NCBI RefSeq assembly: GCF_014650995.1
Contig: NZ_BMWA01000010.1
Span: 200,516 to 264,515, forward strand
DNA from: Streptomyces viridiviolaceus
GTDB taxonomy: Bacteria > Actinomycetota > Actinomycetes > Streptomycetales > Streptomycetaceae
DNA: 64,000 nt
Direction of reading: 5' to 3'
Shown in pieces: positions 33,918 to 42,766 of the stretch. The translations under genes and the position numbers were made by a program. The notes beneath the pieces were generated by a model that ran no database searches, was not told where the DNA came from, and saw only the letters and a program-made list of their open reading frames with translations. Within the stretch, counting starts at the first letter, position 1, and each line of letters opens with the position of its first letter.

Positions 33918-35246
33918 CTACGACGTCACCCGGGCGACCAGTACGCAGGCGTCGTGCTCGCGTCCGGTCCCGGCGATCGCGGCGAACTCCTCCGTGACGA
34001 TCCGTACGCCGTCCTGCGCCGAGCGGGCCTCGGTCAGGCGCGGGGTGAGGGCGAGGACCCGGTTCACCGCTGCCGCTCCGCTGTCTCCCGGCACCAGTGC
34101 GCCGGTGTGCAGGAGGAGCAGGTCGCCCACCTGGAGGGTCTCCTCGTGCCGCCCGTCCAGCCTGCGCCCCGTTCCGTTGCGGAAGAGCAGCGGGGCGGGG
34201 TGTCCGGTGTGCGCCCACCGCAGTGTGCGGGTCCCGGGCCGGAAGCCGCAGCACACGGCGCTGTCCAGGGGCGGCTGGGCGGTCGCCTCGAGTAACGGGG
34301 TGAGCCGGCTCAGAAGGTCTCCGGGCGGGGTGTCCGCCATGGCGGCCATGCCGCGCAGGGCACCGACCAGCATCGCCGTGCCCGCCGCCTCGCCGGTGGC
34401 GGGGCCGGTGAGCTCGCCGACGGTGAGCAGGGTGCCGTCGTCGCCGAGTGCGCAGGCGTCGTACCAGCCGCCGCCGACCGGGCCCGCCGAGGAGGGCAGA
34501 TAGCCGGCGGCGAGGTCCAGACCCGGGCGTCCCTGCCCGGGGAAGCGCAGCAGGCCGTGCCACGGTGGCACCGCGGCTGCCCGCTGCCCGGTCCCGGCGT
34601 CCCGCGGCCGGCTCCGGAGCGTGTCCCGGGTCTCGCTCACCGTCCGCTGGCTGCGGCGCAGTTCGCTGACGTCCCGCAGCACCGCCCACATCGAGGCGGT
34701 GCTGCCGTCGGCGTCGAGCACGGGCTCGCCCATCATGTGCACGAGCCGTACGTCGCCGTCGGGCCGCACGATGCGGAACTCCCCGTCGATGGGCCGGGCG
34801 TCGACGAGACAGTCCGTGACCATCGCCGTCAGCTTCGGCCGGTCTCCGTCGTGGACCACGGACGGCAGCTCGTCGAGGCTGAGCGGGGGAGCGGCGGGAT
34901 CACGGCCGAGGATCTGGTGGAGCTCCTCGGACCAGTCGGCCTCGTCGGTCAGCAGGTTCCACTCCGCGCTGCCGACCCGGCTGAGCAGCGAACCGCTTCG
35001 GGGCGCGGGCGCAGGACCGTCCCGCAGCTGGGCCAAGTGCTCGTCAAGATCGCGGAGTTGGTGCAGCGCCAGGTCGCACAGCGCGCGCTGCCAGCGGCCC
35101 CGCGGGTCCGTTCCATCGTCCCGGGTGTCCCGCCGTACGGCGTCCACGTCGCCCCTGAGCCGCCGGGCCTGCGATATCAGCGCCTCGACGGAGCCGCGCC
35201 CCGGCGGCTGGGCGGCTGGACGGTCCGCGGAGAGATGGGACGGCAT
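33918..35246 (-). CDS. PAS-PP2C (SpoIIE-type) protein with eroded catalytic motifs
   Basis: 442 residues: an N-terminal helical region (about 15-85), a PAS domain (about 90-205; SAEWNLLTDEADWSEELHQILGRD, then FRIVRPDGDVRLVH), a short linker and a SpoIIE/PP2C domain (about 245-440). Family phosphatases carry metal-binding Asp in GGDWYDA, GDVxGHG, YTDGL and a C-terminal DDVALL. Here these read GGGWYDA, GELTGPA, HTGAL and HDACVL, so three of four Asp positions are lost. The protein probably senses through PAS but may be unable to dephosphorylate. ATG 35246. Confidence 0.88.
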   Translation of the reverse strand: MPSHLSADRPAAQPPGRGSVEALISQARRLRGDVDAVRRDTRDDGTDPRGRWQRALCDLALHQLRDLDEHLAQLRDGPAPAPRSGSLLSRVGSAEWNLLTDEADWSEELHQILGRDPAAPPLSLDELPSVVHDGDRPKLTAMVTDCLVDARPIDGEFRIVRPDGDVRLVHMMGEPVLDADGSTASMWAVLRDVSELRRSQRTVSETRDTLRSRPRDAGTGQRAAAVPPWHGLLRFPGQGRPGLDLAAGYLPSSAGPVGGGWYDACALGDDGTLLTVGELTGPATGEAAGTAMLVGALRGMAAMADTPPGDLLSRLTPLLEATAQPPLDSAVCCGFRPGTRTLRWAHTGHPAPLLFRNGTGRRLDGRHEETLQVGDLLLLHTGALVPGDSGAAAVNRVLALTPRLTEARSAQDGVRIVTEEFAAIAGTGREHDACVLVARVTS

Positions 35247-35372
35247 GACGCACTCCGGTGTGCAGACGGTACGACCAAGGCGGAACCGAGGCTGGCGGAA
35301 GGACCGTTACGACTGTTGCACAGCCCACGACGCCCTGTAAGGGATTTGGCAACACACGATACGGTGGTGCTT

Positions 35373-35386
35373 CTGGCATATGCCAG
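35373..35386. repeat. 14-bp perfect palindrome CTGGCATATGCCAG
   Basis: Self-complementary over 14 bases and AT-centred, 127 bp upstream of the PAS-PP2C start in the gap between two same-strand genes. It may be an operator; no regulator can be assigned. Confidence 0.35.
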
Positions 35387-35518
35387 CGTCTTCCCGGAGT
35401 GACTTCGACGGTCGAACGGCGTACGCGTCGGGAGTGCCAAGTCCCAGGATCTCTACGGAACTTGACGGAGTGGCGGGCCTCGTGGCGTTGTCGTTCTGGT
35501 GTTCGCCGGACCTGCGTT

Positions 35519-36538
35519 CTACGAGGGGGTGTGGAGCGCCGGGCGGGACGCCAGGTCGACGGCCGTCCGGGCTCCCGTCTCCAGGGCCCGTACGCCGGCC
35601 TCGGCGACCGCGGAGGCCGCGTACCCGTCCCAGGTGCTCGGGCCGGTGACCCGGCCCCGCCGCGTGGCGTCGACCCAGGCCTGCACCTGGCGGTCGTAGG
35701 CGTCCGCGAACCGCACGAGGTAGTCCTGCGTCACCTCCTCGCGGCTGCCGCCCCCCGCCGTCACGACCATCGTGTGCGCGGCCCCGATCCGCGCACTGCC
35801 CGCCTCGCAGACCGCCTCGCAGCGGACCTCGTAGCCGAAGCCGCAGTTGACGAAGACCTCCACGTCGACCAGGGCGCCCCCCTCGGTCTCGAACAGCACG
35901 AACTGCGGATCGAGCAGCCCCTCGGGCGCGCTCGCCGACGGGCGCGGCCGGAGCACGGTCACCGCGGTCAGCTCCTGGCCGAGCAGCCAGCGGGCCGCGT
36001 CGATCTCGTGCGAGACGGAGCTGTTGACCAGCATCGCGGAGGTGAAGCGGGGCGGGGAGGACACGTTGCGATGGATGCAGTGCAGCATGAGCGGCCGCCC
36101 CAGCCGCCCGCCGTCCAGCAGCGACTTCAGCTCACGGTATTCGGCGTCGTAGCGCCTCATGAACCCGATCTGCGCCAGCCGCCGGCCCAGCCGGGCCTCC
36201 GCCTCCACCACCCGCAGCGCACCCGCGGAGTCGGGCACCATCGGCTTCTCGCACAGCACCGGCAGCCCCCGCGCGAAGGCGGCGAGCAGCGCCTCCTCGT
36301 GCGCCTCGCCGGGAGAGGCGATCAGCACGGCCTCGACGCCGGGCGCGTCGAGCGCGGCCTCGGCCTCCGTATGCGTGACGACCCCGTCCATCCCGGCCAC
36401 CGCGGCCTTCGCCCGCTCGGCGTCGGGATCGGCCACGGCGGCGACCCTGGCCCCGCTCACCACCCGGTCGAGACGCCGTACGTGATCGGCCCCCATGTGT
36501 CCCGCGCCCAGGACCGCCACACCCAGCAGCTCGCTCAC
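35519..36538 (-). CDS. Gfo/Idh/MocA family oxidoreductase (inositol 2-dehydrogenase-like)
   Basis: 339 residues. The N-terminal Rossmann motif AVLGAGHMGADHVRRL and the family signature LCEKPMVPD with the catalytic Lys (E-K-P) are present. The segment IGFMRRYDAEYRELKSLLDGGRLG and the SSVSHEIDAARWLLGQE stretch (H-E-I-D) place it near IolG myo-inositol 2-dehydrogenases. Other iol genes are absent. The start GTG 36538 is likely but not certain, because GGAGG lies directly against it; a GTG six codons later is an alternative. Confidence 0.88.
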   Translation of the reverse strand: MSELLGVAVLGAGHMGADHVRRLDRVVSGARVAAVADPDAERAKAAVAGMDGVVTHTEAEAALDAPGVEAVLIASPGEAHEEALLAAFARGLPVLCEKPMVPDSAGALRVVEAEARLGRRLAQIGFMRRYDAEYRELKSLLDGGRLGRPLMLHCIHRNVSSPPRFTSAMLVNSSVSHEIDAARWLLGQELTAVTVLRPRPSASAPEGLLDPQFVLFETEGGALVDVEVFVNCGFGYEVRCEAVCEAGSARIGAAHTMVVTAGGGSREEVTQDYLVRFADAYDRQVQAWVDATRRGRVTGPSTWDGYAASAVAEAGVRALETGARTAVDLASRPALHTPS

Positions 36539-36562
36539 CCTCCGCCGGCTCCTTCCCGGTTC

Positions 36563-36596
36563 GCCGTGCGCCCGCCGGGGCGGGCACCTGCACGGC
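36563..36596 (-). terminator. Compound hairpin downstream of the baeRF gene
   Basis: Outer arms GCCGTGC / GCACGGC (36563-36569 and 36590-36596) enclose an inner stem GCCCGC / GCGGGC with a CGGG loop and a 4-base bulge. It lies between two minus-strand genes, where the upstream gene ends. Confidence 0.45.
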
Positions 36597-36651
36597 GAAC
36601 AGGGTTTCATGGTCGTCAAGAGGGCCGTACGGCGCGCGGGCGGCGCACGCG

Positions 36652-37746
36652 TCAGTACCGCAGCACTCCCGCGATGCCGTTCGCGTCCCCCAGCATGCCG
36701 TCCGGTACGAAGCGGACGTCGGCGCCGGTCTCCAGGCACTGCTCCACGATCTCGTCCACGATGTCCTCGCGGGCGTCGAGATCGCCGCTCTCCGCCGGGA
36801 TCAGATGGTCACCGGCGTCACGCACCGTGACCCGGTAGTTCTCCTCGACGGCCAGCAGCCGTACGCGTCCCGTCCGGGCGCTCTGCCACAGCTCGTCGAC
36901 CCCGGCCGCGTACTCCTTGCGTCCGCGGGCGGCGACCAGCTCCTCGGCGACCGCGTCGGCGGAGCCGCGGGCCTCCTCGTCGAGCACCGGCCGCACCGCC
37001 TGCCGGACGGCCTCGGGCGTGCCGTGCGCCAGGCCGCCGCGCGGGACGAGCACGGCCTCCTTGGTGATGCTGCCGGCCTCTTCGAACAGTGCCAGCGCGG
37101 CCTGCGGACCGGTGACGTAGAGCGGCCGCGGGTGTGCGCGCAGCACCTTCGTCATGGCGGTGTCGGCATCCCGCAGGAAGCGGCGGGTGGTCTCGTCCCG
37201 GAAGGTGCTGGGCGCGTCCCCGATCCGCTCCTGACGCTCGGGGTCGAAGTTCTCCGGGGGCCGGTCCATCGGGAATCCGCCGGTGCGCTCCTCGACGACG
37301 CGGTCGCCTCCGCCGCTCCACAGCGTGACACGGTCGGCGGCGACCGACAGCACCCAGAACGGCCGCTCGGCGGCCTGTGCGGCGACGAGGTTGCGGGTCA
37401 GGAAGGTGTCCGAGAGCACCACGCGCTCCGGCACGGAACGGGCGAGCGTCCACACCTGGTGCTCACCGGGAGCGGCGAAGATCGCCAGCCCGTCCTCGGC
37501 GTGCGACAGGTCGACCTCGGTGAGGGCCCGGTCGAGTTCCCGGGCGACCTCCATGCGGCGTTCGCGGGTGACCGCCGGATCGTCCTCCAGCTGTTTCTTG
37601 GCCTCGGCGACCGCGTTGCGCAGCCGTACCGGGTCCTGGGCGTTGTCGGGTTCTCGGCGGTGTGTCGGCGTCAGCACGGACACTGCCGGATACGGGCGGG
37701 GCCGCCGCAGCTCGGCGAGGGTGGCGGGACTGAGATCGTGCTCCAT
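36652..37746 (-). CDS. baeRF-type release-factor homologue (Vms1/eRF1-related)
   Basis: 364 residues of the bacterial archaeo-eukaryotic release factor family (baeRF group). An N-terminal domain has PYPAVSVLTPTHRREPDN and LDRALTEVDLSHAEDGLAIFAA. A central domain (VWTLARSVPERVVLSDTFLTR, then FWVLSVAADRVTLWSG) corresponds to the eRF1 domain-2/3 region. The C-terminal part has a RNase-H/L7Ae-like layout. Such proteins are proposed to act on stalled ribosomes, but their bacterial role is unproved. It is often found near stress genes. Confidence 0.82.
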   Translation of the reverse strand: MEHDLSPATLAELRRPRPYPAVSVLTPTHRREPDNAQDPVRLRNAVAEAKKQLEDDPAVTRERRMEVARELDRALTEVDLSHAEDGLAIFAAPGEHQVWTLARSVPERVVLSDTFLTRNLVAAQAAERPFWVLSVAADRVTLWSGGGDRVVEERTGGFPMDRPPENFDPERQERIGDAPSTFRDETTRRFLRDADTAMTKVLRAHPRPLYVTGPQAALALFEEAGSITKEAVLVPRGGLAHGTPEAVRQAVRPVLDEEARGSADAVAEELVAARGRKEYAAGVDELWQSARTGRVRLLAVEENYRVTVRDAGDHLIPAESGDLDAREDIVDEIVEQCLETGADVRFVPDGMLGDANGIAGVLRY

Positions 37747-37799
37747 GTCAGCACGATAGGGCGGATGCGCGTATCGGGCATTCGGAGCAAGTCGCCGAC

Positions 37800-39377
37800 T
37801 CAGCCGGCTCCGTCCTCACTGGCGCCGCAGGAACTGCCGTCGGGCGGCAGGGTGCCGTACAGGAGGAAGTCGTCGACCTTGCGGTGCACGCACTTGGAGG
37901 ATGCGTACCCGGTGTGCCCGTCGCCCCTGTTGTCGAGCACCACGGCCGACGGGCCGAGCCGCTCGGCCGTCTCCTGTGTCCAGCGGTACGGCGTCGCCGG
38001 GTCGCCGCGCGTGCCGACGAGCAGCATCCTGGAGGTGTCGAGGTCCCTCACCTCGTCACGGATGTAGTCGGTGCCCTTGGGGCGGCCGTAGCACATCAGC
38101 ACCTGGACGAGCCGGTAGGGGCCGAAGATCGCGGACGCCTCCTCGTACCGCGCGCGCAGCGGGCCCAGGGACCGGGTGACCTGCTCGGTGGTGGGCCGGT
38201 CGGGGTCGTCCGCGCAGTTGATCGCCATGAGCGCCGCCGGCAGGTTGTCGAGGGGGACGTCCTCCTCGTCGGTGAGGCCGCCGTCCTCCTGCCGGACGGG
38301 CAGGGTGACGCCGCCGGAGATGAAGCCCTCCAGGCCGCTGGTGTCGCCGTGCTCGACCAGTTGTGCGAGGGCGCGCTCCAGTGACGGCCACAGCTGCCGG
38401 CTGTAGAGCGCCTGCCCGACGGCACCCACCAGGTCCTGCCCGGTGAAGGGCTCGCCGAAGGCGGACGGCACCGGGTTCGCGTCGAGCGAGCCGACGAGCT
38501 GCTCGACCTGGCGCCGGGCGGCCCGGGGGTCCTGGCCGAAGGGGCAGGCGATGTCCTCCACGCACCAGTCGAGGAAGTTCTCCAGCGCGGTCTGCTGTCC
38601 CCGCGCGCCGGCCAGCCCCTGTTCGGTCAGGGGTTCCGTCAGCGTGTCCACGCCGTCCAGCACCACCCGGCCCACCTTGTCGGGGAACTGGGCGGCGTAC
38701 ACCGCGCCCAGCCGGGTCCCGTAGGAGAAGCCCAGGTAGTTGAGCTTGTCGTCGCCGAGGGCGCGGCGCATCACGTCCATGTCGCGTGCGGCGTTCACCG
38801 TGCCTATGTGGGGCAGGACCGGGCCGGAGCGCTTCGCGCACTCCGCGGCGGCGTCCTGCAGCTGCCGCAGTACGTCCTTCGGATCCCTGAGCTCCTCGTC
38901 CCCGTCCGTCGCCTCCACGATGTCCGCCGTGGCCGTGCCGCAGGTGACGGGCGAGGAGCGGCCGACGCCGCGGGGATCGAAGGTCACCACGTCGTAGCCG
39001 TTGGTCAGGTGCATGAACTCCTTGCCGGCGGCGGCGAGTTCGCTGACGCCGGATCCGCCCGGGCCGCCGAAGTTCAGCAGTACCGAGCCCCGCGAGTCAC
39101 CGGTCGCCCGGTACCGGGCGAGGGCCAGGTCGAGCGTCCGCCCGTCGGGCCGGGAGTAGTCGAGGGGGACGGTGACCTTGCCGCACTGCAGGTCCTCGGG
39201 CGCCTCCATGCCCTCGCAGGCCGACCAGGTGATCTTCTGGTCGTGGAACCGGGACAGATCGGATCCGTCGTCGTCCGCCGTCGTGACGGGCAGCCCCGCG
39301 CCCAGCAGGGCCAGCCCGAGCGCTCCGGTGACGGCGCAGCGCCGGACCGTGGACCGAGTCGACGGCTTGGCCAGCAT
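37800..39377 (-). CDS. Secreted alpha/beta hydrolase, tripeptidyl-aminopeptidase type
   Basis: 525 residues. A signal peptide lies at about 1-35 (ALGLALLGAGLPVTTA), then a TAP/SlpD-like hydrolase. The oxyanion region is NFGGPGGSG, the nucleophile elbow is LGFSYGTRLGAVYA, the acidic residue lies in VGTRGDPATPY and the catalytic His in NRGDGHTGYASSKC near the C-terminus. It probably releases N-terminal tripeptides outside the cell or on the surface. The ATG 39377 has GGGAGG at five bases. Confidence 0.9.
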   Translation of the reverse strand: MLAKPSTRSTVRRCAVTGALGLALLGAGLPVTTADDDGSDLSRFHDQKITWSACEGMEAPEDLQCGKVTVPLDYSRPDGRTLDLALARYRATGDSRGSVLLNFGGPGGSGVSELAAAGKEFMHLTNGYDVVTFDPRGVGRSSPVTCGTATADIVEATDGDEELRDPKDVLRQLQDAAAECAKRSGPVLPHIGTVNAARDMDVMRRALGDDKLNYLGFSYGTRLGAVYAAQFPDKVGRVVLDGVDTLTEPLTEQGLAGARGQQTALENFLDWCVEDIACPFGQDPRAARRQVEQLVGSLDANPVPSAFGEPFTGQDLVGAVGQALYSRQLWPSLERALAQLVEHGDTSGLEGFISGGVTLPVRQEDGGLTDEEDVPLDNLPAALMAINCADDPDRPTTEQVTRSLGPLRARYEEASAIFGPYRLVQVLMCYGRPKGTDYIRDEVRDLDTSRMLLVGTRGDPATPYRWTQETAERLGPSAVVLDNRGDGHTGYASSKCVHRKVDDFLLYGTLPPDGSSCGASEDGAG

Positions 39378-39621
39378 CGATGCCTCCCGGGCGCCGCGTC
39401 GCGGGACCGGGGAACGGCGCCCTCGCTCACCATAAGCGGCCACCGGACGCCCCGCCTCCGGGCGGACCGGACGCCCCGCCCCCGGCCGGCTTTGCCGCTA
39501 GTTCGACAAACGGGCCACTCGATGGAGTGAAAGGCGGATAAGCCATAACTCGGATGGTGCGTCCGCGTTTTATCCGGTGCGGGCGAGTGCCCGCGACCAA
39601 TTCTGGAAGGCAGGGAACCTC

Positions 39622-40311
39622 ATGAGAAGGGTTACCCGAAACGGTGTGCTCGCCGTCGCCGCGTCCGGTGCGATGGCCGTGACCATGCCGGCGTACGCGG
39701 CCTTCGCCTCCGACGGCGCCGGCGCTGACGGCTCCGCGGTCGGCTCGCCCGGGGTGCTCTCCGGCAACACCGTGCAGCTCCCGGTGGACGTGCCGGTGAA
39801 CGTGTGCGGGAACACCGTGAACGTGGTCGGACTCCTCAACCCCGCGGCGGGCAACAGCTGCGCCAACGCGGGCGGGACCGGGACGGCGCGCGACGAGGGC
39901 GGTGCGACCGGCGGCACGTCCGCCGGGGGAGCGGTCGCCGAGGGCAGCGCACAGGACTCGCCCGGCGTGCTCTCCGGCAACGGGGTGCAGCTGCCCGTCC
40001 ACCTCCCGGTGAACGTCAGCGGCAACACGGTGAACGTGGCCGGCGTCGGCAATCCGGCCGTCGGCAACGAGTCCACCAACGGCGTCGACCGCCCCGCGAC
40101 CCCGGACCGCCCGGCGCAGCCGGCGCCGACCGAGCCCACCGAGGAGCGTGCCCAGCCGGCCCCGGCCCCGGCCCCGCACGCCGCTGCGCCGCAGGCGTCC
40201 CTCGCCCGGACGGGAGCGGACCAGACCCTGCCCGTCCTCGCGGGCGGTGCCGCCCTGGTCCTCGGCGGAGCCGTCCTCTACCGGCGCTTCCGGCCCGGGA
40301 CGGCCGGCTGA
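39622..40311 (+). CDS. Long chaplin with two chaplin domains and sortase signal
   Basis: 229 residues. A signal peptide (residues about 1-27) is followed by two chaplin domains (about 37-78 and 109-151) with the SPGVLSGN…QLPV…PVNV.GNTVNV core, a Pro/Ala-rich spacer, and the cell-wall sorting signal L-A-R-T-G near 196 with a hydrophobic helix and RRFR tail. It is thus a sortase-anchored long chaplin that forms amyloid rodlets on aerial hyphae. The first domain has the usual Cys pair; the second has Ser and Glu at those positions. GGAAGG precedes ATG 39622. Confidence 0.93.
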   Translation: MRRVTRNGVLAVAASGAMAVTMPAYAAFASDGAGADGSAVGSPGVLSGNTVQLPVDVPVNVCGNTVNVVGLLNPAAGNSCANAGGTGTARDEGGATGGTSAGGAVAEGSAQDSPGVLSGNGVQLPVHLPVNVSGNTVNVAGVGNPAVGNESTNGVDRPATPDRPAQPAPTEPTEERAQPAPAPAPHAAAPQASLARTGADQTLPVLAGGAALVLGGAVLYRRFRPGTAG

Positions 40312-40528
40312 CCTTCCTCCGGGCCACGCGAGCGCCGTCGGCCGGCCGCGCGCCCACCGGCCCGGCGCCCCTGTCCCGGACACCGAGCGGCGGACCGTGT
40401 CCGGGTCCGGGCCGCGAGAGATCGCGCCGGTCCGGTCCCGGACGGTCGAAGACGGCACCCGGCGCTTCCCCCCGGCCGGCCTCGCCGTCGGACAGGGGCG
40501 CGCTGTTCGCCCCGCCGGGCCGCCGCCG

Positions 40529-41014
40529 TCAGCCGTGACCGCCGTGGAAGCGGTGGTGCAGGGCCCGCACCTCCTCCGCCAGTTCGGGCACCGGGCCCTC
40601 CACCTCCACACCGGGGGCGACCTCCCGCACCGGCAGTGCCCGGACCGGCGGGGCGGGCACGTCCAGCTCGGCCAGCCAGTCCGTGAGCTGCTGCGACGAG
40701 GCGACGTAGACGATGCGCCCGAGGCCCACCCAGGCATGCGCCGCGGCGCACATGGGGCAGTGCTCGCCGGACGTGTACACCGTCGCGGCGGCCCGCTCCC
40801 CGGGGGTGAGATGGGCGGCGGACCAGCGCGCGAGCTCGAACTCGGGGTGCCGGGTGCGGTCGCCGGAGGCCACCCGGTTGTGGTCCTCGGCCAGCACCGA
40901 GCCGTCCGCGCCCACCAGCACCGAGCCGAACGGCTCGTCCCCGGCCTCCAGTGCCTCGGCCGCCAGCTCCACACAGCGGCGCAGGTACGGCAGTTCGGTT
41001 TCCTTCACGACCAT
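40529..41014 (-). CDS. Nucleoside/guanine deaminase family protein
   Basis: 161 residues of the cytidine-deaminase fold. The zinc site is H-P-E in TRHPEFELAR and CPMC in GEHCPMCAAAHAW. The family includes guanine deaminase and tRNA adenosine deaminase. Length and the FGSVLVGADGSVLAEDHNRV block favour a small-molecule deaminase, but the base is not determined. ATG 41014 follows AGGAGG by 11 bases; the frame upstream adds non-conserved residues. Confidence 0.88.
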   Translation of the reverse strand: MVVKETELPYLRRCVELAAEALEAGDEPFGSVLVGADGSVLAEDHNRVASGDRTRHPEFELARWSAAHLTPGERAAATVYTSGEHCPMCAAAHAWVGLGRIVYVASSQQLTDWLAELDVPAPPVRALPVREVAPGVEVEGPVPELAEEVRALHHRFHGGHG

Positions 41015-41246
41015 GGGGTACGGCCCTCCTCGTGATCCGCTCTCCTGCGGCACCCTACGTGCTCCGCGTCATCGCCCGGCGGAGCCCGAAGACGCCCGCC
41101 GGTGCGCCGCCCGGCGCGACTGCCTCCGCGAAGGCCGGCGGGAACGGGCCGTGAACCGTCCGCGCGCTGCCGACCGCTCCTCCTCGTCTCCCGCCAAGCC
41201 CTGACGCCCGTCTGGGCAGCTGATGCTTGCTAGGCGTCTCTGCGCG

Positions 41247-41263
41247 AGTTACAGTCTCTAACT
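41247..41263 (+). promoter_or_regulatory. Inverted repeat AGTTA-N7-TAACT before the epimerase gene
   Basis: Perfect 5-bp arms in an AT-rich patch 37 bases upstream of the ATG at 41300. The size and position suit a TetR or HxlR/MarR-type operator; no regulator lies alongside. Confidence 0.4.
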
Positions 41264-41299
41264 GTTGCGAGCACTGCTCACAGAATCGAGGAGACCGAC

Positions 41300-42256
41300 A
41301 TGTCCGCCACCACTCCGCAGACGCGGGCCCCGCACGCCGTCCTGGGGGCCGGTCCCGCCGGCACCGCCCTCGCCCGCGAACTGGCCCGCCGGGGTCACCC
41401 CGTGCGCCTCGTCGACCGGAAGGGCGGGGGGCCCGCCCTGGAAGGCGTCGAACGGTTCGCCGCCGACGTGAGCACACCGGACGGCGCTCGGGCCGCCGCC
41501 GGTGAGGCGGCCGTGGTGTACCACTGCGTCAACGTCGGCTATCACCTCCAGGTCGAGGTGATGCCCCGCGTCCAGCAGGCCGTCCTGGCCGCCGTGCAGG
41601 ACTCCGGGGCCCGACTGGTCGTGCTCGACACCCTCTACCCGTACGGCGAGACCGGGGGAGCGGTGATGACCGAGGACAGCCCGTGGCAGGCGACCAGCCG
41701 CAAGGGCCGCATGCGCGCCGAACTCGACGAGCGGTACCTCGCCGCGCACCGCGCGGGCCGTGCCCGCGTGGTCCTCGGCCGATCCGCCGACTTCGTCGGC
41801 CCCGGCGTGCTCAACTCGTCCCTCGGCGCCGCCGTGTTCCCGGGCGCGCTCACCGGCGGAAAGGTCCTCGGGCTCGGGGACATCGACCTGCCGCACAGTC
41901 ACACCGACATCCGGGACGTGGCGACCGGTCTGGCGACCCTCGGTGAGCGTCCGGAGGGTGACGGACGCGTCTGGCACCTGCCCACCGCGCCCGCCGTCAG
42001 CACGCGCGAGATACACGCGATGATCGAGAAGCGCGTGGGCCGTGCCCTGGACGTCGTGGTCCTCGAAGAGCCCCGCCCCTTCGGGCCGTTCGACGAGCAG
42101 TTCATGGCCGAGTACGCGGAGATGTTCTACCAGCACACGGAGCCCCAGATCGTGGACTCCTCCGCCTTCGAGCGGGCCTTCGGGACGGCTCCCACTCCGC
42201 TCGCGGACACGGTGGAGGCGACCCTGGCCTGGTACCGGGAGTGGCTCACGCGATGA
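41300..42256 (+). CDS. NAD-dependent epimerase/dehydratase (extended SDR)
   Basis: 318 residues. The Rossmann motif AVLGAGPAGTALARELARRG starts at about residue 13, with the D-R of VRLVDRK at the strand end. The active-site region (LVVLDTLYPYGETGG, Y-x3 pattern) is atypical for a classic YxxxK, so catalysis may differ. Similar proteins are annotated as NAD-dependent epimerases with no known substrate. The gene starts at ATG 41300 after GAGGAG and ends before a strong bidirectional hairpin. Confidence 0.87.
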   Translation: MSATTPQTRAPHAVLGAGPAGTALARELARRGHPVRLVDRKGGGPALEGVERFAADVSTPDGARAAAGEAAVVYHCVNVGYHLQVEVMPRVQQAVLAAVQDSGARLVVLDTLYPYGETGGAVMTEDSPWQATSRKGRMRAELDERYLAAHRAGRARVVLGRSADFVGPGVLNSSLGAAVFPGALTGGKVLGLGDIDLPHSHTDIRDVATGLATLGERPEGDGRVWHLPTAPAVSTREIHAMIEKRVGRALDVVVLEEPRPFGPFDEQFMAEYAEMFYQHTEPQIVDSSAFERAFGTAPTPLADTVEATLAWYREWLTR

Positions 42257-42284
42257 TGCGGCGCGGTCACGGGCGCGCCGGTGC

Positions 42285-42310
42285 GGCGCGCCGGGTCGCC
42301 CCGGCGCGCC
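42285..42310. terminator. Strong bidirectional hairpin
   Basis: An 11-bp perfect stem GGCGCGCCGGG / CCCGGCGCGCC with a TCGC loop lies between the convergent epimerase and GlsB-type genes. Confidence 0.65.
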
Positions 42311-42336
42311 ACGTGCGCCGTCCAGGCCCTACGCCG

Positions 42337-42600
42337 TCAGCGGCGGGCCCGCGAACGGTCCAGCGCGGTCACGCCGAGTGCCGCGAGGCCGATCTGGATG
42401 AGCCACTCGATCCAGTCGACACCCTCGGTGTCGGCCACGTCGAACGCACTCGCGATCCAGGAACCGATCAGCGCGGCCACGATGCCCACGAGGATCGTCC
42501 ACAGGATGCCGATGCGCTGACGGCCCGGGACGACGAGTCGGCCCAGGATGCCGATGACGATACCGATGACGATGGCACTGATGATGCCGTCGATCTCCAT
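42337..42600 (-). CDS. GlsB/YeaQ/YmgE-type membrane stress protein
   Basis: 87 residues with three hydrophobic helices (about 6-25, 31-52, 62-80) separated by LGRLVVPGRQRIG, typical of the transglycosylase-associated/GlsB family. It is an inner-membrane protein often induced by acid or general stress. The molecular role is unknown. Confidence 0.88.
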   Translation of the reverse strand: MEIDGIISAIVIGIVIGILGRLVVPGRQRIGILWTILVGIVAALIGSWIASAFDVADTEGVDWIEWLIQIGLAALGVTALDRSRARR

Positions 42601-42698
42601 CTCCGCCCCTCTTCGTCAAGACCCCCGCAATAAGCGGATGCCCGCAGAAGGCGGGCACAGTCCGTCCGGGTTTCACCTTGTGACCGAGCGGGGGCGCG

Positions 42699-42727
42699 TT
42701 GACATGCAGGTAATTACCTGCATAACG
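42699..42727 (+). promoter_or_regulatory. ArsR-type operator over a promoter
   Basis: A perfect 20-bp palindrome, ATGCAGGTAA/TTACCTGCAT (42704-42723), begins inside a TTGACA -35 box (42699-42704) and runs into an ATAAC -10-like element (42722-42727). A repressor bound here would block RNA polymerase directly. The next gene encodes an ArsR-type protein, so autoregulation is likely. Confidence 0.75.
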
Positions 42728-42766
42728 TGGCGTGTGCGATCAGAGAGCGACCCCGGGGTCCACGGG

